Source: Hymenoscyphus infarciens
Lineage: Eukaryota > Ascomycota > Leotiomycetes > Helotiales > Helotiaceae
Assembly (NCBI GenBank): GCA_001414345.1
Contig: LLCB01000225.1
Coordinates: 35,044 to 99,043 of the forward strand
DNA: 64,000 nucleotides
Reading direction: 5' to 3'
In this document: piece after piece, positions 26,457-39,373 of the stretch
Numbering within the stretch: the first letter of the stretch is position 1
How the letters are laid out: each line of letters opens with the position of its first letter
Translations under genes and position numbers: made by a program
The notes under the pieces: generated by a model
The model's input: only the letters and a program-made list of their open reading frames with translations
Told to the model about the DNA's origin: nothing
Database searches by the model: none

Positions 26457-28565
26457 TCACACCTCCCCAACCCGTCCCCGACTATCAAACTTCCTCAACT
26501 CCTCCCCCTCAACCCCCATCCCAGTCCCCGTACTAATCCCACTAACCCCCCTACTAACCGTCCCCGCATTCCCCCCATCTACCAATTCCTTCTCACTAAC
26601 CCCCACACTCCCCAAAGTCTTAACCTCACACTCATCCCCCACCCCGCCCCTCCAAAGCTGCCCCTTCGCCAACCTAACGAACCAAGGCGGCTGACTACCA
26701 CTCGGTTTATACGTCCAATACTCCGCCGAGTCCGCGTCGGGAGGTTGTATCCTTCCCCGACTAAGTTTTTTAGTGATATAGATGAGGCTGTTAAGCGTAG
26801 CGTACGAGAAGATGCCAGCGATGAGACCGTACGCCACGGAGTAGGTGAGGGGCATACAAGCAACCGTCACGAACGCGGGGACAGCATCACCGATGAACCC
26901 CCAGTTTACAGCGGTGACTTGTCGCATCATCATACAACCAACCAGTATGAGTGTGCATCCCGTCGCCCACGGAGGGATACTCGCAAAAATCGGCGCAAAG
27001 AAAATAGACACCAAAAAACAAACCCCCGTTGTTATAGCAGTCAACCCCGTGCGTCCACCATCAGTAATCCCCGCACCGCTCTCGATAAAAGCTGTCGCAG
27101 GACTACACCCAAACAAACTCCCAATACTAATCATCATCGCATCCGTACAATACGCCAACGTACTGCGCGGAAAGTCCCCAGTCTCAGGATCCGTAGCACC
27201 CGCGAATCGAGCCATGGAGAAAAGAGTTGCGGTGGAGTCAATGATGTCAACGTATAGGAACGTGAAGAGAGCAAGGGCGAAATGGCCCCCTGCACCGGTG
27301 ATATCCCAATCTTGCGCTGCGAGAGTGTTTTGGATGGGGTGGAAGGAGACAACTCGCTTGAAGAAGGCGTACATTTGGTTTCCCTCGTCGGTGTGGGGGA
27401 AGTATGTGAATGAGGTATTGCGACTGTGGTTGTTAGCAAGTGGGGTCTGGAAAGGAGAAGGGGGTCGGGAGAGCTTACGGCCAGGACATGATAGATACAA
27501 CAGAGATCCCGATGATTATGGCGGACTTGACACGATAGGACATGAGCCAGGCGGTTAGGACTCCGCCGCACATGATGCCTATCCACATCTAAGATAATGG
27601 TGAGTATAGCTACCTAAAGGGAAGGGGGTAGGTACAGTGGGACTTGTCATCTTGTGACTTGTGCATCCTCCGGTGGTTTGGTCAATGTATTGAGTTGGGC
27701 ATCCTGCGAGATCTGTGGGAGAGTTTCTTGAGCCAGAAATCATGCCAATTCCGGAGGATGATAGGCCGACCTCTGTCAGGAACAAACCAATGCCGACACC
27801 ACTTGCAACTTTGATGGAACCAGGTATAAGTCGGACGAGCCATTGTCGCATGCCTATCAATGATAGAAATACGAAAATGAACCCTTCAATGAAAACTGCC
27901 GTTAGGGCGAGACGATACGACACAGAACCTCCACCTCGAACACCAACAACTTGGAAGGTGAAATAGGCATTAAGTCCCATTCCGGGTCTATATATCATTA
28001 GATCGGTCTTGTGAGATTTGCCAGAGAACATACGCTAATGCAACAGGAAGATTCGTCAAGAAACCAAAAGCAATGGACCCGATGCCAGCAATGGCTGCTG
28101 TCGCAGTGACCAAGTCTCTCTTGATGTCTTTGTTTGTCAGTCAAAACATCTGGACAAATGAAGTAATACTTACCGATAAGACAATCATTATACTCTGAAT
28201 TGTTCAAGCAAAGTGGATCTGCAGTGTCTTTGCATACACAAGTCCCACCACTCTGACCCAAAATTGATGACTTGGACAATTAGTAACAAAGAGTGACAAA
28301 TACATTCACAACTTACGTTGACTGCGATGATATATGCCATGGTAAAGAAAGTCGTCAGTCCAGCATGTAGTTCTGTAAAGAAGCTAGAGCCAGGTTGAAC
28401 TTTGTGCTGTAAAGTGTTAGAGCCAAGAAGGCCATTGAATGTTTCAAGTAAGAGTACTTTGAAGTAACTTACATGACCCGATCCATCGAGGCGAAATACT
28501 CTACCAAAGGTAGAGGAGGATATTTTCCTATCCAAGTCTCTGATGGAATCTTTCAAACCAAACAT
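26457..28565 (-). CDS. azgA: AzgA-type purine (hypoxanthine/adenine/guanine) permease
   Basis: Plasma-membrane proton symporter that imports purine bases. Seven exons (28565-28473, 28406-28317, 28270-28174, 28127-28034, 27987-27636, 27588-27479, 27423-26457) join in frame to 600 residues; the introns are 46-66 bp. Family blocks are all present: FFTELHAGLTTFFTMAYIIAVN near the start, DLVTATAAIAGI, APGMGLNAYF (125-134), VDIIDSTATL (337-346) and GAGITDGGRTGLTA (about 395-408). These match the AzgA branch of the nucleobase transporters, not the UapA branch. The length agrees with fungal AzgA proteins (about 570-600). The C-terminal 100 residues are hydrophilic and Gly/Ser-rich. Start chosen because MFGLKDSIRDLDRKI is the usual type of AzgA N-terminus. 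Exact substrate preference cannot be read from sequence. Confidence 0.93.
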
Positions 28566-30928
28566 GATGAAAGACAATGATTCGAGAGAGAATTGCACAT
28601 GTAAGAAACGTGGCGGAAGCGAAAAGATATACGAGAAATCGGATGGGAAACGGCTCAGACAATGTTGACAGCGGCTGTCAAAAGTGCTTGTGTAGTGGAA
28701 AGCGATTGCAAAACGGATTGTCCGTAAATACAATCGGATCGGACCGGACTTCCATAAGCCATCCAATTGTCTATGCATCTGTCACCGGCGGCTAGCAACT
28801 TGAAAATTACTTTTAAGGAAAATTTCAAGGAAAAAAGTGACACTACATGTAATACGCTCGCCACAGGCAGAAGCTGAAACGGAGAAGAAAGCTACGAAAG
28901 TCCGAGTGGGACGAGAACTGCTTGACCAAGTGGGCAAGATCGTAGTCAAGGTATCAATACAGCAGGGAACACAACCATATGCAAGGAGGTTGACAACAGA
29001 CGGAAATTGGCAGGAGAAATGGAGGAGGTTGGTTCTTTGCATGTGGAAGCGAGAGTCAAGCCGGAGATGCAGAGACTGCATGGCGAACTCGACTTTGACT
29101 CGAGATGTCGTTTATACTTCATAAACGTTTGGTCTCCATCCCTAACTAGGCGGTTGAGGCTTGATTCACTTGAAAAAAAGCAGCCACTAGCAGCATCCAC
29201 TGCAAAATTCCCAATGTGATAGATCAACAGGCCAGTCGAGCCTTCGTCAGATCATGCCATTATTATGCTCTTCATTTTTCCCGTTCTCCTCTCTCCTCTT
29301 GCCGGCCTGTCCTGAGAGCTGGGTCTGGTGTATTTGTCTTACTCGATAATGCAGTCGGTTTTATTTTGTGCCACGGTCGTCTCTCGCCTTGGGCTTGAAG
29401 TTGTGGGCTGGACACAACATTGAACACCCATCGACGGGTCTACCATTGGCTCCCATCTGAATCCGAAGGCAGGTCCCCGTCACGGCATCTGTTGTGCATC
29501 TACTTTCGGCGAACGATTGCCAGGTCGTGTTCCCATGGCATCCTGTTGTCCTCCCTACGGTTCTCTGATCTGGTTCCGGTTATGTCTAGGACCGGTTGAT
29601 CTCTCTATGCGAGATGCAGCAGATCAAGAGCGTCGGCCGAGGAGGCGGTGCCTTTTGCGGGTCTTCCCTCGTCGTCTTTCTGCAGGTTGCTGCAGTATTC
29701 AAGTACTCGAGTCCATGATTTGAGGTTGCAGTAGGACGACGGGTTTCGCTTTGATCGACGGTTCGTGTTGACGTTGCCTTGCGCCGGGTTTTTTCCATTT
29801 TTGTTTTCGAGCAGCGCAGCGCAGTGCCTCCATTTGGTGGTGTACTGTGGTGTGCCCACGAGGGATTACCGGCAGCCAGCGAAGAGACGGTAGATGGTGG
29901 TGGTGGCCATCGTGGCGCGCGGCACACCTCGTGGGATAGCAAGAGGCACGAGATGGTAGGAGACGGTGGGAGAGGTGGCAGAGGAGGCGTGAAAAGGAAG
30001 TTCTGGCGATGTTTGGTAGAAGTTTGATAGAAGTTTGGCGTGGTGTTGTGTTTCCAAGCAATCAGCTTATTAATCAGATCACCCTGCTGTAACCAATCGC
30101 TGGACTTTCGGCTTCTTGCCGCGGACCCGCTCTGAGTTACAGGAAAGATCCCCTCAGGCTCTCAGGCATCTCCTTCCTCTCCCCTCCCCACTCTCCCCTC
30201 CTCACCACATCCCCATCTCCCCTTTTCTCCACCACGACGCAACGTCGCTTAGCGTTTCTCTTTTCTTTCCATGGCCACCACGTCAACCGTGCCACTCCAC
30301 CCCCTTTCTAGTATCACACCCGTTTGCTTCATCTCATATGCTTCTGCTGTTGTCACATCTTGCTCAATACCTTTGTGCTACAGCTCTTCTATTGAACGCC
30401 ACTTTTTTCATCCGATCTCACCGTATCTGTCTCTCCTCGCCAGTCTAAATAGCCAGCATCGACGGCTACCTGCAGACATAATAAGAAGACTCGGGAATCA
30501 CCAACTCATCCACTAACCCCCCCCCAAGATTGATGATGCTATGCGGGTGTTCCCTCGGGAAACGAGATGAATTTTCAAGCTGGTCAAGTCTGTCGATCCG
30601 CTTCCACTGTCTTGCTTCTGCTCTTGCTTGCGACAAGGTGTCTCGATGCCATGTGGGAAGAGACAGAATCTGAATAATCAACTTCTACCCACGAGCCGGC
30701 AAACTCGTGGGGGGAGAGATTTATGTAGGTCTCACGTCACATCTGTCACACACCTTTCTTTTTGGCTTCAGTTTCAACTTGCAAAATCCGATATATATCC
30801 CACCCCGATTTATCACATCAATCATCGCTTTTATGGGAGTGATCCCTCGTAGCATTACGCCCGTGAAGCATTCCCCCTCCTTGTTGTTCCCCAGACCGTT
30901 TGCAGATCGCCCTTGATTCATCGTCGCC
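28566..30928. other. Divergent intergenic region
   Basis: Separates the start of the purine permease gene (minus) from the methyltransferase-like gene (plus). It must contain both promoters. The pyrimidine-rich part (about 30,160-30,450) resembles a fungal 5' leader or promoter. No convincing coding region was found: open frames here are Arg/Pro/Ser-rich and occur on both strands. Confidence 0.6.
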
Positions 30929-33148
30929 ATGTTTGACGTTCACTATACAGACCCTTCCAGGGAGACCGTGGGCCAGCGTAAGATTCGAAAGGAGAGCAAA
31001 GCCAGTGGAACATCTCGAGGATCCTCAATAAGAAGTTCCAACTCGTCCGATTCCTCCCAAAGTCATAATCGTCCCGCACTTCTATCACTCTTTGGAGGAG
31101 GAAGTAGCAAGAGAAGTGGACTCACAAGGACCGGATCACAATCAAAGCTTTCTGCTTTGAAAAATCCAGATGCCAGTAAGACCTCACGACGAATATCCAG
31201 CTATACAGTAGCGTCGGATTCTTCCGTTCGAGATTTCGAGCCTTCAACAAGTAAAGAGCCGTCAAGGGGTCCCTTTCCGTTCGATCAAGACACTGACCTG
31301 TCCTGTGCTTCGGAGCGTAAGTTGCATCCAACTATTCTCGAAATGTGTATACTAACTCTTTGACAGCTGCGGAATCAGTATTTTCAGGGTGGACTGGAAG
31401 GTCGTCAACTACAAACTCAACATGGGGATCCGTTGTCAACTCGCCAACAACCAAATCCCATGTTATTCAGCCTCTAAGCCCAAAGTCGTTTGCCAGTAGA
31501 GGTACTGATATCTCAACGTTGCCAAGAGAGAATGCCAGTTTAGCAGAGCAAGTGGCAACTGTCGTCACCATACCTCCGCGTACAAATATTCCAGTTCGCA
31601 CTGGAGATTCTCCTACAGATCCGTATGTCGAAACCCCTATATTATGGGCCAATGCTAACTTACTCAGAGCACGGAATTCAGCAACATTTGACTTTCCAGT
31701 CCCTCACTTCTTCCTTCCCGAGAAACAACCAACACCAACCCCAAAGAAGACTGTTGACATCAACAACCCACCACCAACACCTCCACCCACCTTCTCAATT
31801 CCTCCACTTCCTCCCCTTCCCATCAGGTCAGATTCACACAAACCACCTACACGCGGCTGGGCCGAGCAGCGACGAGTAGAAGATATCCCCGTCCCAAAGT
31901 TACTCCAACCTCCCATCAAACTAACCAATGTCAAAAGACAGAGACCCGTCAGATTGGTCCACTCGCACCTCCAAAAAGGCATACGAAGAATGGAAGCAGC
32001 AAGTTCCAAAATCATTCTCGAGCGTCTAAAAGAAGAATGGGTTGAAGTAGCAGATGCCTCCGTCTACCGAGAACTAGAACTCGAGAAACAGCGGTGGATG
32101 CTGTTCGCCCTCCGAGATCTAAAAACCACTCGTCTGGGTCCGCAGAATGAGAGTTCGACGATCCAACTTTCTACTTCGGGGAATAGTAAAGTCCTGAGTC
32201 TCTATGAAAATCATGGTATGTCCCATCCCCTCCCATTCTAACTTGAAATGAGTATTGATTATTAGTACAGCATCGGCCTCATTTCTCTCAGCACTTTCGA
32301 GTCCAAGTACAGAAGTCCACCACATTTGCAAATCCCCCCTCTCGCCAAAACCATATCCTAACATCCGGCCCCTTTCTATTCCAGAGTTGGGGACGATATT
32401 ACCGTACGAAAACAACACATTCACCTCCATCCACGCCTTCTCCCTCCCCGCCCAATTCCCCGCCTCCTCCATCCCCCCTCTCCTAAAAGAATGTCATCGT
32501 CTCCTCACCCCATCTTCTCCTCCTTCCCCGAGTGTAACAACCATCTCGCTTCAAAACACGTCGCTGCCCCCGACTATCCCCATGCAGACACCGACCCCAA
32601 AGGAAGGAATCCTTCATTTGACGATTATTGATCCTTATCCTCTCTCTTCCACACTTGGACCGCTGTTGAGGAGCTGGTTGGATAACCATTTGATTTTGAA
32701 TCTGGAGAAACAGTTTCGGTGTATTAATCCTAGTAGGCTTTTCCCGGAGTGGTTGAGGGATGCGGGACTCAGGGCGGAGGGGAGTTGTATTCTTACCGTC
32801 CCCTTTTTGGCGGTTGTTGATGGTTCTCGGGCCCAAAACTTACTCCTCGATGAAGCCAGTCAAAGTCACGACCCCGACACCTCCATCCTTGGCAGTGTTC
32901 AAGCTAGTGAGATTGGTGATGCGCAAGCTCAGCCCAGCAGCACAAAAGCAACGAAGATTGATAGAAATGATATCGTAAAGCAGGAATTGAAAAGTGTGGT
33001 GGGAAGGATGTTGTGGAAGGAGATGTGGGGGGGGTTTGTGGAGGCTGAGGGGTGGTGGTGGGAGGATGGGGGGATTTTGGAGGAGTGTGAGGGGTTGAGG
33101 ACTTGTTGGGAGTGGAGTGTTGTTGATGCTGTTAAGGGGGATGTTTAA
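30929..33148 (+). CDS. Methyltransferase-like protein lacking the cofactor motif
   Basis: Four exons (30929-31316, 31367-31622, 31668-32215, 32271-33148) give 689 residues; the introns are 50, 45 and 55 bp. The 45-bp intron (GTATGT, GCTAAC branch, CTCAG) is in phase and could be missed. The first 380 residues are low complexity: Ser-rich at first, then Pro-rich near 190-260, with a charged helix-like part (about 310-360). The last 300 resemble fungal class I methyltransferases: KVLSLYENHASASFLSAL (389-406), LPYENNTFTSIHAF (about 441-454), LLKECHRLL (about 469-477), LHLTIIDP (512-519), and a family-like tail with NLEKQFRCINPSRLFPEWL. Where active enzymes have a GxGxG loop (about 394-399) this protein has YENHAS, so it may not bind S-adenosylmethionine. 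It could be a dead paralogue with a regulatory role; function unknown. Confidence 0.75.
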
Positions 33149-36100
33149 TAGTCTAATATTCTTGTCTTTTTTCTGTGTTGAGTGAAAAAAAGGGAGTAGG
33201 GATGGTATTGGGGGGAGTTTCTTTGTGTGTTTTTACTGGGTGTCGTAGGTGTTGTGGAATACAAAAGTGTTTGATCCAATGTGTACATCGTTGCTTCAAT
33301 TAATTCGATAGATCCTTATAGATCTTGTCTTGTGCTGGTATTCAAATCATCTTCCAATTACATGCTAAATCATGTCGTGGGTATCTTTTCTCTTTCCTCT
33401 TCGAGCATCATTGTTTTAATTCCCCAACTCTACCCCTCCCACCACTCTGACTTCTCAATCTAATCTCCCATCTGAAAACCCATTTCCTTGAAATTACTTG
33501 TGGATAATGACACGCGCAAACTATGTGACATGTTGAACATATACCCCGTTTCCCCGTCACACATTCCTTCTTCAAAGAACAGAATCTGCCGTTGCATCGT
33601 TGGGTACATGCTCTGCTTTTCGGAGGGGGAGTTGGGCTTCTCGCTGTTGCTTTAACAGAGGTATGGAAGTTCGAGTCCGAGGAAGGATAGGAAATTATGA
33701 TTTTGTACTTCGTACTTGGACAGATTGAATAATTTGCGTTGATAAAAGTGGGGTTGCTTCCTGTCGATCTAGGGGGTAGTTTCGAATCTTACTGTGAGGT
33801 TCGAATGAAACTTGCGGGACCTTTTGGGGTTTTTTCCCTGTAGGTGCGGGGTTGGATGGAGTAACTTTTTAGGAAGAGTTTTAGTGGGGAGATTTTTGGT
33901 GATGGGGGTGATGGGTAGGTTCTTGAAATGGGCTTCGATCAAGGGGTCGTTTGTTAAGGCTTTGAAGGGTTTGGAGGGACGAGGGTTGGATAGCGGATGG
34001 CTTTCTTCTCCTTGCTTTCATTTCGTTATTGCAACGCCGGTTTTGGTAATTTCACGCTAGATATTAGACGGTTGGATAGTCTTTATTTAACATTCCTTTC
34101 CTTCCTTCCTGAGATTCTTCGCCTCAACCGTTGATAGTAGAAGTTGGAGAGGACTTCACCTTACTTTCTCTTAAGTCTCTACCAGTAAGTGTCTTGAATC
34201 TGATGAGGGGTACAGAGTTGTATGCTAGGGGATTGAGTGCATTCCCTGGTATTTAATTCTTCTGGCTTTGTATACTTGGGTTCCAGAAACCCATACTCAA
34301 AATTTTACATGCGGTCAATGGGAATTGCGATGGACTACCATACTGCAAGGTATCATGAATCGCGATACTTCACGAGATCGATGCCAGGAATTGAGTTTCG
34401 GGCTTGTAGATCGGGCATCTGGGGGGTCAGGGTGAAGTGGAGGGGTGAAATGGGGGAGACTTGCTGTCGATTTCGTGGCTAGCTTCGTATCATGGTTCAT
34501 AGTTTAGTATGCTTCATTGTTATTGATAGGAAGAGCAACTTGGAAGAAGCATGGCTCGCCATCTATTTAACAATGGCTCCTCTCATCTCCTTCACCTGTT
34601 CTAGTATCCTCGAGGTTTTTATCCCGACAGAACACAGTTCACATGTCCGGCAGCTCCGATTTTTTCTACACCATCCTCGTGGGGCTTTAATGTCGAGCTT
34701 TGGAACTTTTGAGGCTAAGGCAATTTGCTATGTTGTAATTTCCTCGAATGGAGTTTGGTTTTAGAACATTGGATGGCTGATATATTTGCAGACAATTTAT
34801 TTTTGGAAATCATAGGTGGTCTTTTACTTTGATAGGCTGGTTTGCATTGGCTTTCTCTCATCATCAAAGTAGAAAGGATATCGCTGGGATGATCCGTATC
34901 GCATCCAGATCATAGGTGTGTAGTTCTTTTCGCGCTCCTTAATATTCGATACTTCTAGGATTGCTGCTTTATGCCCAAGAATCAAAATTTCCCTTCTTGA
35001 ACTGAAAATAGACACTACCCTGCTTCTTTATTGTTCTGGGACGCAACTGGCACCATTTGAAGTTACCTACCACTCCTGGCTGAGACATCCATACGTAACA
35101 TCAAGGGATCTTATCGCTTTTGCTCAGGTAGTGGGCAATATACTTAGCAGTATTCAGTTGACTCGGGGTGCTCCGTGAGGCAAGTGACTCAGCCCCAACA
35201 TCAAAAGAGTGTGATGAGTGACATAAATCAAAAACCATAAGAAGTTAAACTAAGCGGGTTGAGTTTATTTGTAGCTTTTCAATAAACGAGGAAAAGAATG
35301 CATGTTTGCCAAAAGTATTTCTGCTGTGGAGCCTCATTTCTTGAGCTAAAATTCAGATTTGAAGAAGCCCCTTGCGCGTAGCAGACCATCTAGGGTTTGA
35401 AGTAAGTTTTATCTACATACAGCGCTGTGTCTCGTCTGTATTAGTGCCAATGCCAAGTCTAAGGCTAAGTCAAAAAAGTATATTGGCATAATTTTACTCG
35501 AAGAAGCGTTTCGAAAATTGGAGGAGAACTAATGCTTCCTATCAGTCCCCTCTATTCCTACATCGGTCCCGACTCTACTCTTCCCTTTGAAGCTTGAGTA
35601 GCACTCTTGGTTTACTTGGTCTAACAAGACCGGATGAAAACGTAGAAATAAGAAGTCATTGCAAGGAGAGATGAACGAAAATGACCGTCTAAATGAGCCA
35701 TTTATGACAACTGGAACGAAATACTCGGAAAGGATGTCTGGTAGAGTGAAGGACAGTGTGGGTGTGAAATGATTAAAATGAAGAGTAGTAGCTGGCGGAC
35801 AAAAAAGTCAGGAGATGGAATGAATGCGCACCAGTAAGCTTACAAAGCTATTAGTCCGTACATAGTTTCTCGTGAGTAATTTTAACAAGCGGTAAATACC
35901 ACATACGTTGATGGAGTTAATGGTGTTTAGCCACACATCTCGCTTAAGTCCACCCACATCCGGAGGATGTCACTTTCTACCTCCGAATTCATTCAATTGA
36001 AATCATCTAACTAAATGGGTTGAGGAGCAGGTCGCTTGGGCTCGTGAGTATTTCCAAATTGGGCATGTGGAGCTTATGGCGGTACAAGCGGGGCTATCGT

Positions 36101-36708
36101 CGGTGCCGGACTGGTCACCCGGAGTTAATGGATTTAGAAGACCCCATATTACTTGTGACTTGGAAATATGGCAGTAAAATGTATCTACGCTGAGATACAT
36201 TGCATGTTTTTTCTCCATTGAGAAGGAGTTCTGTAATAAATGCTCTGGATGGAAAGGGGGTGATTGGTTGGTGGGGATTCGCCAATGAGGGGTTTCTCCT
36301 ATCCGAGCTTCGCGACAGGAGCATCTTGTCTAACTGCCCTATATGCATAAAATCCGAGTGACGGATGATCTAGCTTGGTCCTTCTGGTTAAATGCCCGGG
36401 TGGTAGTTAAATGTAGTTAAATGGGCCAATGAGACCCTTCGACACTGGGGCTTGAAGTCGTGTGGTGGATCTTGGTTGCTCCTATCTCTTGAAAAGATTA
36501 CGAGGCTCAGTCTACAGTGGGTATCAAATCCATAGTCATTAAACTTGGTTTTGCCACACTGCTACCTAGTGATTCAAATATATCATCCCTTTCTCCCGCT
36601 TCCAACCTCACCACTCACTTCATCACTACTCAACAGCAATCATCACAACTACCAGAACTTAAAAGTCATCAGCCCTAACCGATATCAAGCAACCACTTCA
36701 ACTCCAAA
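33149..36708. other. Gene-free interval
   Basis: Open frames up to 90 codons occur, but none has recognisable composition or joins to others through plausible introns. A thrice-repeated AGTTAAATG word lies near 36,405-36,422. The 110 bp before 36,709 are pyrimidine/CA-rich, like the promoter and leader of the downstream reductase relic. Confidence 0.55.
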
Positions 36709-37803
36709 ATGACAGTAGCCTTTCCACAACGAAAAATTGGCGACACACTAATCTCCTGTCTCGGCCTCGGCTGCATGGGAATGTCCATCGCCCGCTCCCA
36801 AGGTCTTCCCAGCGATCAAGACAACTTCAAAGTCCTCACCGCCGCCGCCGACAAAGGAATCAACTTCTGGGTAACCTCCAACTCCTACGGGCCCTTCGAA
36901 AATGAATCCATGCTCGGTCGCTGGCTCGCCAAAACCGGCCGTCGAGATGAGATCTTCCTCACCAGATCTTCCTCACCACCAAATTCGGTATCGCCATCAA
37001 CAATGGAAAATACGAAACGAATTCCAAGCCCGAATATGTTCGTTCCGCCTGTGAAGCAAGTCTCGAAAGGCTAGGTGTCGAGTATGTTGACATGTATTCC
37101 CAACATCGCGTTGATCCGGATACACCAATTGAGGAGACAATTCGTGTCATGGTGGAATTGAAGAATGAGGGGAAGATTAGGCATATGGGATTGTCGGAGT
37201 GTTCTGCGGCTACCCTGAGGAGGGCGAGTAAGATCCATCCTATCGCAGCTATTGAGGTCGAGTTCTCCCCTTTTGCTTTGGAAATTGAGGATGAGAATAT
37301 TGGACTGCTCAAAGCAGCAAGGGAGTTGGGGACGAGCGAATACCGCTTGGACGGGGGTTTCTTACAGGGGGACTGAGAAAGAGTGAAGATCTGGATGAGA
37401 AGGATGCGAGGAGACACTTTCCCAAATTTTCAGAGGAACATTTTGGAGGAAACTTGAAAATTGTAGAGGTTATTGAGGAGATTGCTAAAGAAAAGGGGTG
37501 TACGGTTGGGCAATTGGCTTTGGCATGGGTTCTGGTTCAAGGTGATGGTTAGTACCACATTTCCCTCCGTATGTCTTGATCATTAAAAGCTAATAAAAAA
37601 CAGACTTTATTCCGATTCCGGGAACCAAACATGTCAAGTATTTGGAGGAGAATGCTGGTGCAGCTTTTGTGGAGTTGTCAAAGGAAGAGGAGAAAAAGAT
37701 TCGTGTTGCTATTGAGAATGTTGGTGGATCAAAGGGTGCTCGTTATCCCGAAGCTCATTTGTCATTGTGTTTTGGAGATAGTGTTGAGCTTGGTGGGCGA
37801 TAA
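36709..37803 (+). pseudogene. Aldo-keto reductase, frameshifted twice
   Basis: A fungal aldo-keto reductase of the YakC/IolS-like type, which would reduce aldehydes or ketones with NADPH in the cytosol. The start MTVAFPQRKIGDTLIS and CLGLGCMGMS are intact. The frame is lost after EIFLT because AGATCTTCCTCACC is present twice (36950-36963 and 36964-36977). The second frame continues with TKFGI, QHRVDPDTPIEET and GLSECSAATLRRA to ARELG. A second break near 37,331-37,345 (about 10 nt short) moves the rest to a third frame, LGRGFLTGGL, through an intact 56-bp intron (37548-37603) to PIPGTKH and the stop at 37,803. Val55 stands where the family has the catalytic Asp (VTSNSYG). The rest is well kept, so inactivation is recent. 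Confidence 0.9.
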
Positions 37804-39373
37804 GCAGTGGATAATGAATATCGATCGAGACGTGTTACCACCCCCTTTTTTTAACTAGTTGAGTGGTTTCGATGGAGCTACTAGTTTCCCTCTTTATTGT
37901 CTTTGTGGTGCCAAAATGAATGCCTAAGCAGTTTTTATTGAACACACGTTGGCTCGCTGAGTTTCAAGGCACAAGTATCAACGTGACCGATAGAAGGTCT
38001 TCGCTTTCTTAATCAACATGCTAGTGTTGGCAAACTAAGGAGACTCACTCATTATACCGGGTGGCCGAAATAGACGGTATAATATTGTAGAGGCTATTTC
38101 GCCGCAAACATGATTTCGACGAAGCAACAAGATAAAATCTGTAGTCTGTCATCGACTAAAAGAGATGCGCATCAAATCAATGCCGAGATAAGTAGGGGTC
38201 TGAAGTCACGCGTGTTTTTGCCCCCAAACTGGGTGATTAGCTTACTCAAACATGTTGCGGGTAAGCTAGCAATCGATGAGTAAACTGTGAAGTGATGAGT
38301 AAGCCAACAAGTGAACTGTGAGTAAGCTAAAAATTAACGAGTAAGCCAACAGCCAACTTTGGGGGCCAAAAAGACAGGTTACATGAGTTTTAATAACCCA
38401 CAGATGCTTCATAAAACATCGAAAGACGAAAGGTAAGATAGTCTTCCACATTAAATACGCCCACCCAGACCGGAACGACATCAGCAACTTCTTCTCAACA
38501 ATCCTTCCCTCGTTGCTTATACTAACCTGATTCCAATTAAAGAATTAGCTGTTATTTCGTCCGTTCTTACATATCCTAAGAATAACTCAGCAGCTGAACA
38601 ACTTCACGCCTACAATAAAGCACTATCATAGTGCCTTTTGAATCATAGGTGGAAGGATAGTAACTAAGTTCCTAAGACCCCATACCACCTACATTCAAAT
38701 CGAGCCAGAATATATCCCCAGTCGTGCGTGGGCACTTCTTTGGTGCGAGGGAGCAAGAACCCACGACAAAGTCCTCGTCGAACCCGACTATTTAAACAAC
38801 TACAGCTAGTGTGCTAAGGACATGATTTTTTTCGAGACGAAACTACCAATTCTACCAAGACGGGACTTTATGATGCTCGTCAAAGTGCTTCAAGTCTGGA
38901 AGCTGCACAACATTTGTGCAAAGAAACGTCGAGGCGGGCGTCTGTTGACTCAGGCTTCAACAATTTGCACTTAGGAAACTCTTCTCGTTTCCATGGCTCT
39001 TCTAGCAGTTTTTTAAGACAGTTCAGAGGTAGGGACGAGCGAAGCAAATAAAGTCTTGGAAATGGCTACTCGTCTAGATTCTGTGCCACGCTTTGATATA
39101 TTGTTGCCAGTAGTATCTGGAATATCATACTACTACGATATATCGTTGAAAATAGAGTTTAATAAATACTATTTACACTATATAATCCTACAAATATTTA
39201 ATTATATCACTATTAATATTATTAGTATTTTAATCAATCTTATATAGTGTTACCAAGCTTATCAGCTTTAAGCTTTTTACTCTGGATTTATATAGATTTT
39301 AAATCTACTTATTTTTAGCCTTAAACTTTAGAAATTTATATTATAACATATAAAGTAAAAAGCATATATCTAA
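37804..39373. other. Gene-free interval ending in AT-rich DNA
   Basis: Holds the 3' flank of the reductase relic and a hairpin element at 38,216-38,373 (listed separately). From about 39,130 the DNA becomes TpA-rich. No gene was seen. Confidence 0.6.
38216..38373. repeat. Short inverted-repeat (hairpin) element
   Basis: The left end (TTTTTGCCCCCAAACTGG, then GCTTACTC) is matched in inverted form by the right end (GAGTAAGC, then CCAACTTTGGGGGCCAAAAAG). The arms are imperfect and about 35 bp long, and GAGTAAGC recurs inside in both senses. Size and structure suggest a small MITE-like insertion, but no clear target duplication was seen. Confidence 0.55.

Noticed and set aside
26845..27558. 237-codon plus-strand frame
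   Set aside because: Antisense shadow of the well-supported purine permease exon.
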